DNA of 64,000 nucleotides from positions 19,229,501 through 19,293,500 of the forward strand of contig NC_091100.1 of NCBI RefSeq assembly GCF_024713975.1, written 5' to 3'. Made by a program: the position numbers and the translations under genes. This document shows positions 21,575 through 33,658 of the stretch, one piece after another. A model generated the notes under the pieces. That model was given only the letters and a program-made list of their open reading frames with translations. It did no database searches and had not been told where the DNA came from. The stretch's first letter is position 1. The number at the start of each line of letters is the position of its first letter. This DNA is from Paralichthys olivaceus (lineage: Eukaryota; Chordata; Actinopteri; Pleuronectiformes; Paralichthyidae).

Positions 21575-24500
21575 TCAACATGAAGAGTCCTGGAAAAGAA
21601 AGAAAAACTGCATGTAAGTAAAAGTTGAGTTTACAGATGTGCAACGTAGCTTCAGACAAGAGGAACGAACGAGACGCTAAAGCTAAGACGAGCAAAAGAG
21701 CAGCACAGACTCACCTGACTTGAGAGTCTTTGAGTGGGCATTCGTCTCTGCTCATGGATGGACTGGAGGCGAGTGATGAGGAACTTTTTATCCTCTCCCT
21801 CCTGAACAGAGAGAATGAAGACAAAAATCAGACATGTCAAAAACAGGAAAACACTTTTCACTTCAGTCTGTTCTAAATTATGTAGGTCCTGTCTTACAAT
21901 GGTTTGAAAATACTACTATTTGTCTACAAAGCTCTTAGTGGTCTTGCCTCTGATCATATCACTGATCTCCTGATGTCAAACTTTGCCGCCAGGTCACTTA
22001 GATCGTCCTCTCAAAAACTCCTTTCAATCAATAGATCATGTGCAACTTGCTAATTCTAAATTTGTTACATTTAAAAAGATATTCATAATATATTTAATAC
22101 TATTGAAATTGCAAAACCTACTTTTTTAATCTTGCTTTTAATTCAGCTTGATTCTGCTGATGTCTCTATTTTTTTTATCATATCTGTCTCTGTTTTTCTC
22201 TTTCTTTTAATCCACACTTGTATCATTTTTTTCTTCCTTGTGATTGTAAAGCACTCTGGCTCAGCTCCTGTTGTTTTTAACATGCTACAGAAATAAATCT
22301 GACTTGACTTGTCTTACATTCTCTATCTGCTCCTGTAGTAAACTGATGATCTTCCTTTGACCCCCCACCACCTGACTGTGGAAGTAGATGATGATCCTGA
22401 CGGACACAAAGGATAGAGTTGATTAGAGTGGGACAACCAACACTGATCTTAATGATAAGGCAGTGCATAATACAGTTTGATAATGAATAAAACACACTAG
22501 AGCTACTGCAGCTTTGTGTGTGTGTGTCTGTGTGTCTGTGTGTGTGCGCTCACAGAAAGATTCCTGCCCCCACAAACAGGAAGAGAGGGTTTTCCACCAA
22601 GTAAGAGTGAGCCCTGGCCAGCACGGACAAATTGGGATTATCTTTTTCCAGTTCTTCCACCCAGCGTTTCCCCGCCTGGAACATTGTTTGGAGTCCACGG
22701 AATGGGCCGCAGGAGGAGGACGGCCTGATACTGAGGACAAAAGACACATATAGAGATTGTACTTTGGAAAGTCTCTATTCTCATGTCACAAAAAGAACCA
22801 GTCACACAGTGCTGTTCATTCATTAATCCCCAGAATTATGTCACGAACAGGAAAACCCTGAAGTATAGTTATGATGCATAACTTAAGCAGTGTTCTAAAT
22901 CATTGCGAGAGACTTTTAGTTTAGTAGTTAGTGTTGGTGCTTTATTCAAAATTCAAAAATTGTATCAGATTTTTATAGTGCAATGAGGTCTCACAATTCT
23001 GGAATCTTATCCTGCTTTAGAACATGCACCGAACTCTAGACATTCTCCTAAAATTATAATTAAGGGCTGCATGTGAGAATGCAAATGTCTGAGTAAGTTG
23101 CTCCAGACATTTTCCGAGAATTTTATTGCCCACCCCAAGTAATCATCTAAAGAATGTCCGAGGTAGTGGGCTCATGCGAGAAAGCAGCAGGATGAAATGA
23201 AACGCAATGTCAGAAAAATTCCCAGTGAATTTCTACGTCATGTCCTCCCTCCTCTATGCTCCTCCCAGATGACACCCCTCGTCTGAATGTTCTGGTTATT
23301 TTCCTGTTGTTCTGAACACATCTGATCCCCACAATCTCCTGCTGTGTTCTTCATGTGTGAAAGGCAAACTGGAAAATATGTGGACCCAATTGTCCTGACA
23401 GTTCATGTCTGAAAACAGCTTAAGGAACAGTAACAATGGTATCAATACAATGTTAATGTAACAACATAATCTAGATCTGGAGTTTGGTTGGACAACACAG
23501 TGCCATGTCAGATTCAGTTATATTGAATTTTGGTAAAAGTGGAGCTGAACTGCATTTAAGGTTAGTGTCCCTAATAACTCAACACTGTGGCTTCACTGAG
23601 ATGAGTGAGCAGACTTGTTTTCACATGAACTAAAATTTAGATGAAGGGGTGCGATAAATGTTTAAGTGATTACGATCTAGTCCACAGTGACTTAATATAA
23701 ATGAATGTCGTGTCTTTTTGACAAAGACAAACAGTGCAGGTACCTCCACATGGTGTATGTGACACACACAGAGGCACCGAGGAAGGAGGGGAAGCAGAGG
23801 AGGGTGATGAAGATGGTGGTCATCTGGCTGACTCTATACGGTTTCCTGGGAGCCTGACAGTTCATCATCACACTGCTCTGTGGGAAAACAACGACAACAT
23901 CAGGCTGTTTGTGAAAGCATGCATTGGGGAAAGCATTAATTAAATAACAGACATTAGCAACATTAGGTCATTTAGAGGTTATAAATGTTGGGTTCATCTT
24001 CGGCACTTTACTACAGATAATAATTGTAACCACAACATTTAAAAAAATGACTGTTATAAAACTTAACAATCCAAACCTTTCTTATCTTTTGGAAAATGTC
24101 TGTTTTTATTTTGTGCTTTTTAATTGAAAACTTTTAGTTGAAATACCTTTTTAATGTAGAAGAGCAGCAGGAGTTTGAGAATCTGCACTGCAGGCAGGAG
24201 AGGAGTGAAGAGAACTCCCAACCTGAAAAACACAATGTTCATCGTTGTAACTCAGAAACAATTTGATTCACTCAGCTCTGCTGTGAGAACATCTTAACTG
24301 TAAGTTTCGCACCAGGCTAAAGTCTGTCCATAGATGAGTTCAAGGACATTCCTGGCGATATCAAAAACTGGTTTCCTCCTTCTGTTCAGCACCTTCGTAG
24401 AAAACAACCTGCAGAGATCAGGAGGAGACATAAAATGGATTAACACAGAACAGTTAAGAAACGATAGAAAACAACAGAGAAATAACTACAGAGAAATTTG

Positions 24501-27221
24501 AAGTGCAAGTTTTACTGTCCCATAGGTTATTGAATAAAAAAAAAAAAAAATTTAAACTGTGAGAAACTTCTGCAACAAAGACAATACATATATGTCTTTT
24601 ATTCTGTAATAAAAAACTTTATCTATATAGCACGTTTCTTAACAATGTTATAAAGTGGAAATAATACCAGACAAGCAGAGAGTCACTCCAAGTAACATGA
24701 GCAGAGAAAAGTAGAAGGATAAAATAGATAGACAAAACAAAAAAAGTTTAAAGTTGGGATATTAAAGAAGCTATAAATTCAAGTCAGAGTATAGTGAGCA
24801 GTAAATTCCATAACGTGAAGGCTCTAATAAGAAAAAACTTAGTCTGAGGAAGAGAAATATATTCAAAGAGCTAATTGATGCATTGACCCACCTCCACATA
24901 AACTCTCCTAACAACGTGTCCAGCAGAGTGAAGATGAAGTCCATCAGCAGGAAGCGATAAAGCTCCTGGCCAACAAAACTCTCCCAGCACTGATGTGTCA
25001 AGACAGAGCACAGAATCAGTCATTAAGTATCACACTGAAACAGAAACTCAAACAAGTAAGATTAGAAAAATATTCCTTGATGCAGCTGTGAGCATAAAGG
25101 TGTGAAAGTGAGAATGGTGTCTAATCATTAATATTACCTTATGATCATTTTGAGAGTCAGTGGCCACCCGACCCAGCCAGTGGTAACAGAGGACGCCAAG
25201 AATACTCACTTTTAACATCAAGTTCCTAAAAAACACAGCCAGCAAAATACATTTTAACAATGACATCTCAAACATGCACTGAACTCCAAATAATCTCCTG
25301 ACATTATGAGTAATTCACTGCAAACAAGTGGACATGGCATTTTTAAAACCAAAGGAGAAAACTAAGAAAATAAAAAGAATACAAATATCTCATGATGAAA
25401 AAGAGGTGTCATACAGGTAGAAGATGTCAACTTGGAAAGACAAGATTCTAGAGCTTTTGATGATAAGATGCTGGTGTAGAAATTCCACAGTGGAATTTAT
25501 ACGTTATGTCCTTCCTCCTGCGCCAAGATTTCCCTGTTGTGAACTGAGCTTTGAATCTCCTGCTGCATTCTTTTATGAAAGGTAAACTCCAGAGAGAGTC
25601 CAGACCCAATAGTTCAGACATTTTCATGTCTGAAAACTGCTTAACAGCTCTGCATTTTCTTGCGTCTCAAATTTAACTCTGTGCTTTTCCATACAGTTTC
25701 GTTGCTTGTACCTGCCAATGGCGACATATGTGCATACAGAAGGTGATTGATAGTCCTCCATCCAGGCCGCGAGGTTGAACAAGCCGGGCAGCAGCAGGTT
25801 GATGAGCGACACCACCACGGGCAGAGCCAACAGGCTGGCCTCATTCAACAACGTGTTCTTGCTGGTGATTGGACTACGAGCTCTTTCCTGGCGGTCCTGT
25901 GGGGAAAAGAGACAAAAACAGAAAATGCAGCGAAATCTCAGTGTGTACTTAGATGATGTTTTTTCTTTAGTGTTTCTACAGCTTGTTCCCTCATCTACCA
26001 GCTGCTCCTTTTATGGGCCAGCAGGTTTTTGATACCGCCACTAGGAGGCAGCAGAAACTTTCAGATATGAAATATAAACAGTCCCAATGGAGATCTTACC
26101 ACCACCGAGGTCCAACAGTCCCCTTGATTTCAATCTCTAAATATGCCTGATTTTTTCCATCCAGATTCATGAATTGCTCTGCAAACCAAATTTAACGGGT
26201 TCTTCTGTGACCCACATCCTCACACCAAGTTTCATGGTAATCTGTCCACTTCTTTTTGTTGTTTTGCTGCTAGAAACCACACCAACAAGCAGACAGGGAT
26301 ACTGAGGTTTTTCGTTAAAGAGGCAATTTACTGCACAGCTGTCTTAGTCTACGTCAACAGAAAAACAACCTCCGTCCACAAGAGCGATTTAGCTTTGTAT
26401 CAGTCATACAACAGTGCATCTCGATTTTAACAGACCAGGACTGCGTTCAGTCCAGAAACAGAAGCAAAATGATTTGAGATCAATGAAGATGAATGTGCCA
26501 CTGAAAATGTATATCATGTGACCAGTCATGTAAACTGGGCGTGTGTCTGCCAGTGTAAACAGCAGGCAGATTGTCGACTGCGCAGGCAGATTGTCGACTG
26601 TGCAGTCAGACGATTGGCAACAGAATACACAGAATTATAAATGAGGAGCAGTGATGGTCAAAAGTAACAGCAGGGAGTTCTTCTCTTGGAGCAACAATGC
26701 ACTGTTACTGACAGAAAATCCTTTTTTTTATTCCCAGTGAGTTGATGTTTAGTTACCAAGTGACAGACTGGTGAAAGTGCCTCACCTGGTGCATGAAATC
26801 AGAGAAGAAGTAAATGCCGAGCACACAGGCAGTGGTGCTTGCTATGCAGATAGCCCATGCCAGACAGTGAACCATCAGTCTACACAGCTTCTGGCACAAA
26901 GTGTTCTTGACATGTTTATGGTTCACCTCTGCTAACAGCTCCTGGAGAGAGAGAAAAGGAAGGGGAGAGAGAGGATAAGGATATTTTGAAGGAGGGACAA
27001 AGACAGAGAAGAATGCTTTAGATTATCACATTCCTGTAAATCATGTGACAGAGTGGAAAACAAAGTGAGGGAAGGATGTGTGCTTGTACCTATATCTCTG
27101 TGGGAACCATTTTGAGCATTGACCCAATGTTAGAATCACACTTATGCATTTTGTTAATGCTTGACGGTGGCGTGGCCGACACTAGGTGCTGACACAGTCA
27201 TCATAATGAGAAGATTCAGAG

Positions 27222-27259
<38 letters not shown>

Positions 27260-30200
27260 CATGTACCTTGAGCTGGGTGCAGATATTCTCCGACATGAGT
27301 TTGACGGATGTTTTCTTGATGACTTTAAAGTCCCAGGAGCAGAAAACCTTCACAGCCAGGATACTGTGAGATTTGTCAATTCTGAAGCTCTGACCAAACG
27401 ACTTGGACATGCTGTTGGGAAGTTGCACATTAAAAGGATGCAACAGATTTTTGATACCGTATAATATTGATGTAGTTTGTGTTCAAGAGTTTAAGCTTCT
27501 CTTACCTGTACACAAGGATGATACATGTGATGAAGAAGGCCACTACTATTGTGAAGAAGTATGCAAGAGGCATGTTGTAGGACAGATGCTTCACACAGTT
27601 CAGCGAGGTGCCATTGGACACAACAGAGATATTCTGCCCTCCACCATCATCCCTGCAGTGTTCACGCATGGTGTAGTTACAGTAGTACCCATAGTACATC
27701 ACTGTGTCTGAGAAATAGCCCTGAGACAAAATGACATGGACAGAAAATATAATATACATACAATTATCAAATGAATATGATTATTTACCTAAGTGACATT
27801 GTTAGATCCAAAGATCTCCTCCAGACATGTTTTAGGATATATAAAATGCTCTGCTTTGTATAACTAAAAAATGTCATCTTATATATAAAATAATTAAATT
27901 GTTTTCCACCTTCTCCTCCAAGGAATGAAATCTTTTCTTTTTCTTCTTTAATCTTCTTTTCATTTGATGTTGTCATTGTTTCCATTCATATGGTCCTAGT
28001 TCTCTGTGACATCAAGAATGTCTGGGGCTTTGTAGCATGAGAGAGGTTTTGAAACTATATGTCACCACAGCACACTACTTACTGCCCCAGTGAGGAGCTC
28101 CAGTCCAGAGAAGGAGCGACTGACAGACAGTAGCACTGGAGGATGCACTGCCTGAGGCAGCACCATGAACACACCCATCAATAGGAACAGGAAGAGGTTG
28201 AAGAAGAGTAGGGTCTTGAGGAACAGGAAGAATGAGAGAACTCCTGTGCCAAAGCGCCCGCTCACTCTCTTGAGCGCCACATGCCATGGCTGGAGGGAGT
28301 GCAGGAAGGATAGCCAGCTGTACCAGCCCTGTCTCATAGCCTGGGGAGAGACAGAGTGGGAAAACAGTGGAGGAAATGGTATATATATATAGATATATAT
28401 CTATATATATATAGTGTACTTGTATTTGCACAAGAGTACAACAGATTGTATACAGGTGCTATCATAAACAACAGACAATAATTTAAAGAATACAAACGGT
28501 ATTGATTTAGGTATAATAATACTAATTCTAATGACAATAGGAATATATGTATGTGTATATATATATATTTAGTGAAGAAGAAAAAGAAGTGTTTGGTAAA
28601 AAATGCCTCACAAAGTTTAGCAGCAGAATTCCAGTGTACACGTATTTGTTGTAAAGCTTTTGTGAGTCTGAGGTATTTGTGTGGGCAACAAAGAGATTAC
28701 ACTTGCTTGATAACAACACCTACAGGAAATACCCCCCTACACTCATTTACAGCTTTTAGATCTGCCGTCTGTGTTCCTGTGTATCTACCATTTGAGCACA
28801 GTGTAAGTATACATTTCTTCAACAATGTTTTACAATACAGAAACTATTATGATTGTATGTATAGACAATTGACGTGATTATCACATATAACACTGAGAAC
28901 ACATAATGAAATAAGCACAGCGTTCCCTCTGGGAATAAAGAGAAAAGCCCGGTCATCAACCAGCCAACGGTCAGTTAATCTCTACAATCAAATGAAGTGG
29001 GCGGCAGCATGACTCTGGCTACTGGACAGAGGTTTACTGTGAGAGTCACACACCCTATACTACTGTTATGGTATTTTGTTGTTGTTGTTTAGCAATGTTC
29101 TATCATTTCATCTCGCTCCAATGAAACTCATCTGGGCCACAGTTTACACAGAAGAGCTGATTATATGTCCAACATCCTAAATATTTCCTGATTCAGTAAT
29201 GTGAACATTTAAATCATTCCTTGTTTACAGTTAGCTCTATAGCTTTGAGCTAAATCCCATATGATTGAAACATTTTAAGCACACTGTGTTCTTCAAAACA
29301 GCTTATAAATAAAAAACCTTAACAATTTGTCACATTTATTGTTAGTAAGTGATTAGTTTATTTTAAAAAAAGACTGCTGACAGACCAGCGCCACATCCAG
29401 GAAATCAGATTTCAGCTGGGGTCAGTGCCTTTGGCCTCGGCCCTGCATCTGCCCCCGCTTCCCTGAATTAGGGCCAGCTCACACATATGTCTTTGTGAGC
29501 GAGAAGGTAAATAAAACAGAAGTTACATCACAGCCAGGCTTGATGTGGAGTTCCACTTCTTTGAACTTTGACCCTTGATATTCACTTCCGTTTGCATACG
29601 TGTGACCATGTGTTGCCTCACTAACATTAACTAGGTTAATTCAGCCATAAGCCACTGTCTATCATTGATTTCCTGTATTAGATCTTTTTCAGGGACAAAC
29701 AAAAGGAAGAAAAACAGAAGTAGAAGAGGCAGAGGGTGATTTGAATGTGTCAACTGTCACTAAAAGGAACAACTCTTTAGTAAACTTGCTTGATCCAAGA
29801 AGGTGTGGCAAAATAAATACAGGAAGTAGAACACAGACAAACGTTGCTGGTGGTATAACTTACTATTATGATGTAATATTTGAGTCGACTACAACAGGGG
29901 ATTTGACTTTCAGAAAATGTGCGTCTCTCCTTTTGTAATGCTAACCTCCTGTAGACAGAGGTGAGAAAAAGAGGGATTTAGACGGATAGATTAAAAAAAC
30001 AGATTTAATCTAAATATGAATAATGAGAACAAGAAGCCTTTGAACCTGAGTTCACTCTTCTCAGCCACACTGAGCGGCATCGCTCGGAGCATCCGCACTC
30101 TGTCGTTAACTGAAAGGTTCTGCAGGTTGTTCACCAAACGTTCCCTTTTAGTCACTGGAAAACATACAGACATAGAGAGTGTGATAAGTGAAGTGACCCA

Positions 30201-33200
30201 CAAATGCAGTAAATGTGTTTACGTCTGAACAATTTAATTGTAGCCGGTGAAGCTCCTAACCTCCTGCGCCCTCTGCGTCAGTGCTGTCCTCCATGCCGTA
30301 GCCTCGTATGCTCGGCCTGGCAGAGCGTGAAAAGTCCCGGATGGAAGGTCGGCTCTGCTTGCGTCTCCGCAGCTGCATGGTCCTGTTGTAATACTGAGAA
30401 ATGATGGCTCCCCTGCTGCGGCCTGACAAAGAGAAGGGGTCAGATGGGTCAGAGATGGGATCAGCAATTGGGAATAGTTTTGCCGCTTGTTAAAAACAAA
30501 GACTTAAAGTGTAACTGAGTTCAGCAAACATTGCTTCAGGATTCGTCATCTCTATCTCTAGTCTCTCCACAGTTTGGAATGCAATGAGCCCATCATGACA
30601 AAAATATGCCAGATCTGCATCAGCAATTGCTACATCCAACTAGGAATTTGTTTGCAATTGCATCAACTCTGCTACAGGTACGCCTGGTGTCCTCCCGACT
30701 CTGGAAATCTAGAGGTACTCAAATAGAGAAGTATAGAAATGCTCCTTTTTAGTTTGAACACTCCGGAGCAGTTTTCTAGTCTGGACAAGCAGAGGCGGAA
30801 ATGTTTTGAAAGAATGATGTGAACACTCACAACCATTTGCTAATTGGGTCATTGCTGTCACAATGTATACTTCATTGTTTTGTCAGGCTCTGTTCTGGGG
30901 CATTTTGGAATGGGGATTAAAACTGAGACAGTGCCAAATGCTTCTGTGTCCAATTTTAATTTGAAAATGTTTTCAAATAAAAACGTAGCCTTAAGAACAG
31001 AGATGCAACAAAGTTGTTCAGAGTGACGCAGAAAGTTTAAACAGGAAAATCATTTTGACCAGGGAGCACACTACCATGTAGACTTAAATGATTTTATGTG
31101 GCTGTGAACAGACGGGTAGCACTGAAAAATAAACAGTTATCTCTCCTTCTTATGTTTCTGATGTTGAAAGTCAAACCAGCAAATATATCATGTGGCACAG
31201 CTGAAGAAATCAGCCATAGAGCACCTGACACGCCACAGATACTGACAGGAAGGTCACACACAAACGTCTTCCCCATGAAACTGCTGGACAGAAACAAGTC
31301 TGTTTTTACAGCTCAACAGGTCAGGGTTGAATGTTAATGTTCCACTGAGGCTGAGACATAGTAAGTTACTGTGGTGGTTAAATAAAGTTCTATAAAAATG
31401 ACTTTCAATTATCTAGTCACAAACAGCCTTAATGCAATGAAACTTTGTGTGGCAAATATGTAAATTTTTCAGGAACTATAACAGCCTTCTTCCCAGCAGC
31501 CACTTTTTGCTGAGCTTTGAATAAGTTTCAACACATCTGAGCTGGTAAAAATGTTCTCAAACTATCAGTGAACTTGAGATATTGAAAGCGATTTGAACTC
31601 CAGAAAAGGTCAAAAAAGTTGGTCCGGACATTTTCCGGGGTTTGTCTTTCACATGTTAAGCATGTGTGTTAATGTAGCGGGAGATTGTCTGGGTCAGACC
31701 TGTTCACAACACCGGGCAGATGTTCCAGAACATTTAGGCAAGGGTGGCGCCTGAGAAGAGTATGAAGGAGGCAGGACATGAAGTATAACCTCTGCTACAG
31801 AAATCACAGTGGTTTTGTTTATCCTCTCTCTGCATAATCTTTTAATTTCGGCAGGACCCACCGATGGTGCGACTGGGCATGGACGACAGGATCTTCAAGG
31901 TGGCGGAGGACCAGCGTTCGCCGGGGTCTATCCTTTCATCATCTGCCCATTCAACCTCTCTTCCTCTTGGCCTCCTTTCCCCGTGATCATGTCCAGGGCT
32001 GGACAGGTGGGACACAGTATCTGTGGAATCAAAAGAAAATAAGAAAAAAACTGAAACACATGACAATTATTGCTACTGCTGAAAAAACTAACAACATGTT
32101 TAAAATCTGACTATATGATTAACCCGTTTTTATTGAGAATGACCACAGGCTGTTTCAGGTGATATTTAGATACAAAAATATGACCATGGTGAACTAATAT
32201 AATACAGAGAGGGATTTACTTTTTATTTTACTCAAAACATTTAGTACTTAAATATTGTGTGGATTTAGAGAGCAAAATGGGACATTTAAACCAAATCACA
32301 ATACGACTATAAACAATTTCCCAAATATCTTTTCCTATGTAGGGACCAGGTTTGACAGCATTTCAGCAAATTGAAATCCAGTATCAAATCCATGGAATGT
32401 GAATCCTCTCTAATCCCTCTTAGCCTTGTGTTCACAAACTGTACCTTCATCCTGGAAATGAGATGAGATAGTATATAAAATGTTTGTTTTGTTTTTTTAA
32501 GAACGAGTATAGGGAGAGATAGAAATTTGTCAGATTTCTCAATGTCGGAGGAATGAATCAGAGTACATTGCTGACCGGGATCCAAAATGAGACCAGCTGT
32601 GGAAACCCACCCATCTTATGTTTTATTCACATTAGAATCCCATAACCCCCAGTTCTCATATAAACCCAGCCCTTGACATGCTTCACAGGCAGACATGCAC
32701 ATACACATCTGTGTGCGCTTTTAAAAACGCACAGTACCTCGACCCTCGTCGTCCAGTTGTCTCTGCAGCTGCTGGAGCTCGTAAGCATCAGACATTCCTC
32801 CATTCTGGCTCTGCTCTGCTATCAGCTGGTTGAACAAGTCATGAACACCTTCCTCATCAACTGGACTCCTGACGGGAGGACAAACGGACATGAAGACAGT
32901 TGCCATGACAGGAAATAGGAGGATAGGGGCTCAGCTCGATTCAAAGAGGAACTTCAATACAGATCCACGGTGCTCTGTTTATCGTGGGTCACTGACAACA
33001 CTACAGATATACTACAGATCAAACACAATGGTGCAAATTATCTCATGGGAGGAAACAGCAACCAAACAATCCAAGAAGAGTGTATGAAGTCATTTTCATT
33101 CAATTGTGAACAGTAAAGCTTTTCAAAGATTGCCTTCAGTGTGATCTTCTTCCTGTGTTATCTACAAACCAAAGCCAACTGCTTCGACTGTTTCTGTCTT

Positions 33201-33658
33201 ACAGCAAGCAGAGAAAAACACAGTAAATCCAGTTCCTTTTGACTTAGCACTTTTACAAAGATAGCACAGGAAGTTACACACAGAAGCCAATCACTCCTGT
33301 TTTCAAGTGGAAACATTCACTCACACAGGAGCCAACCGCAAACACACATAAACATGTGCGTCCTTTCTATGGAGACAATGGTGTGGTAGTTAGAAGTTGG
33401 TCACTTTGAAAAGAATAGAAAACACATGGATGGAAGCCTTTGGGAAAGTTTCCATTCTGATCTGCCCTCTCGTTCAGTGTCTGTTCACGCTGTCTGCTCT
33501 TCTCTCCGCCTTCACAAGCAGTGCGAGGTAAGCCGACAGCTGACAACAGCCAAACTAAGAAAAAACTGGAAAAACAGGGCAGATGCGAACTTTGACACTT
33601 ACTCCAGTCCAGCTTCCATGAGAGGGTGGTTCAGGTCGAAGTTAACATTTCGAGCCAT
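21575..33658 (-). CDS. tmc6: Transmembrane channel-like 6 (EVER1), 20 coding exons
   Basis: TMC6 is an ER-associated multi-pass TMC protein. In mammals it works with TMC8 and CIB1, binds ZnT1, and its loss causes epidermodysplasia verruciformis. Exons in gene order: 33603-33658, 32738-32868, 31862-32020, 30261-30422, 30046-30154, 29864-29948, 28083-28340, 27506-27720, 27267-27411, 26786-26941, 25712-25896, 25138-25225, 24892-24989, 24313-24408, 24147-24222, 23744-23877, 22554-22730, 22318-22396, 21715-21801, 21575-21589. All phases close to 836 residues (human 805). Landmarks: [78 protein letters not shown], the TMC signature [13 protein letters not shown] (residue 584 on), [16 protein letters not shown] and [13 protein letters not shown]. 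It is convergent with notum and divergent from tmc8. The last coding exon supplies only DSSC and the stop. Confidence 0.95.
21890..22317 (+). mobile_element. 3' end of a decayed L2/CR1-type non-LTR retrotransposon
   Basis: This lies in the tmc6 intron just after exon 22318-22396. Plus-strand translation gives [18 protein letters not shown] and [17 protein letters not shown], the C-terminal end of a LINE reverse-transcriptase ORF. An AT-rich 3' UTR follows (tgattgtaaagcactctgg) and ends in a short gacttgacttg tail. It is 5'-truncated and broken. The exact clade needs a repeat library. Confidence 0.7.
23040..23412 (+). repeat. Dispersed repeat family R2, copy 1
   Basis: It contains tacgtcatgtcctccctcct, tattttcctgttgttctgaa, tctcctgctgtgttc, tgtgaaaggcaaac and catgtctgaaaacagctta in this order. 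The same ordered blocks recur at 25478-25642, 59950-60112 and, inverted, at 31600-31800. No coding potential was seen. Confidence 0.7.
25478..25642 (+). repeat. Dispersed repeat family R2, copy 2
   Basis: It carries the blocks tacgttatgtccttcctcct, ttccctgttgtgaa, tctcctgctgcattc, atgaaaggtaaac and catgtctgaaaactgctta in the same order as the other R2 copies. It lies in a tmc6 intron. Confidence 0.65.
26561..26601. repeat. Short tandem duplication of about 20 bp
   Basis: The unit gcaggcagattgtcgactg occurs twice back to back in a tmc6 intron, followed by a partial degraded third unit. Confidence 0.8.
27223..27258. repeat. (GT)n microsatellite beside tmc6 exon 27267-27411
   Basis: About 17 GT units start 9 bp past the exon's donor side on the minus strand, so an AC-rich tract lies immediately downstream of this 5' splice site. 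Confidence 0.9.
31600..31800 (-). repeat. Dispersed repeat family R2, copy 3 (inverted)
   Basis: The reverse complement reads tatacttcatgtcctgcctcc, taaatgttctggaaca, gtgttgtgaacag, atgtgaaagacaaac and aaaatgtccggacc, matching the other R2 copies. It ends about 60 bp from tmc6 exon 31862-32020. Confidence 0.65.

Noticed and set aside
28551-28877. Possible exon of tmc6 between 28340 and 30046
   Set aside because: Frames here do not close in phase and lack family residues. The exon at 29864-29948 ([13 protein letters not shown]) fits both phase and sequence.
29361-29480. GC-richer segment considered as a tmc6 exon
   Set aside because: All minus-strand frames meet stops before any donor.
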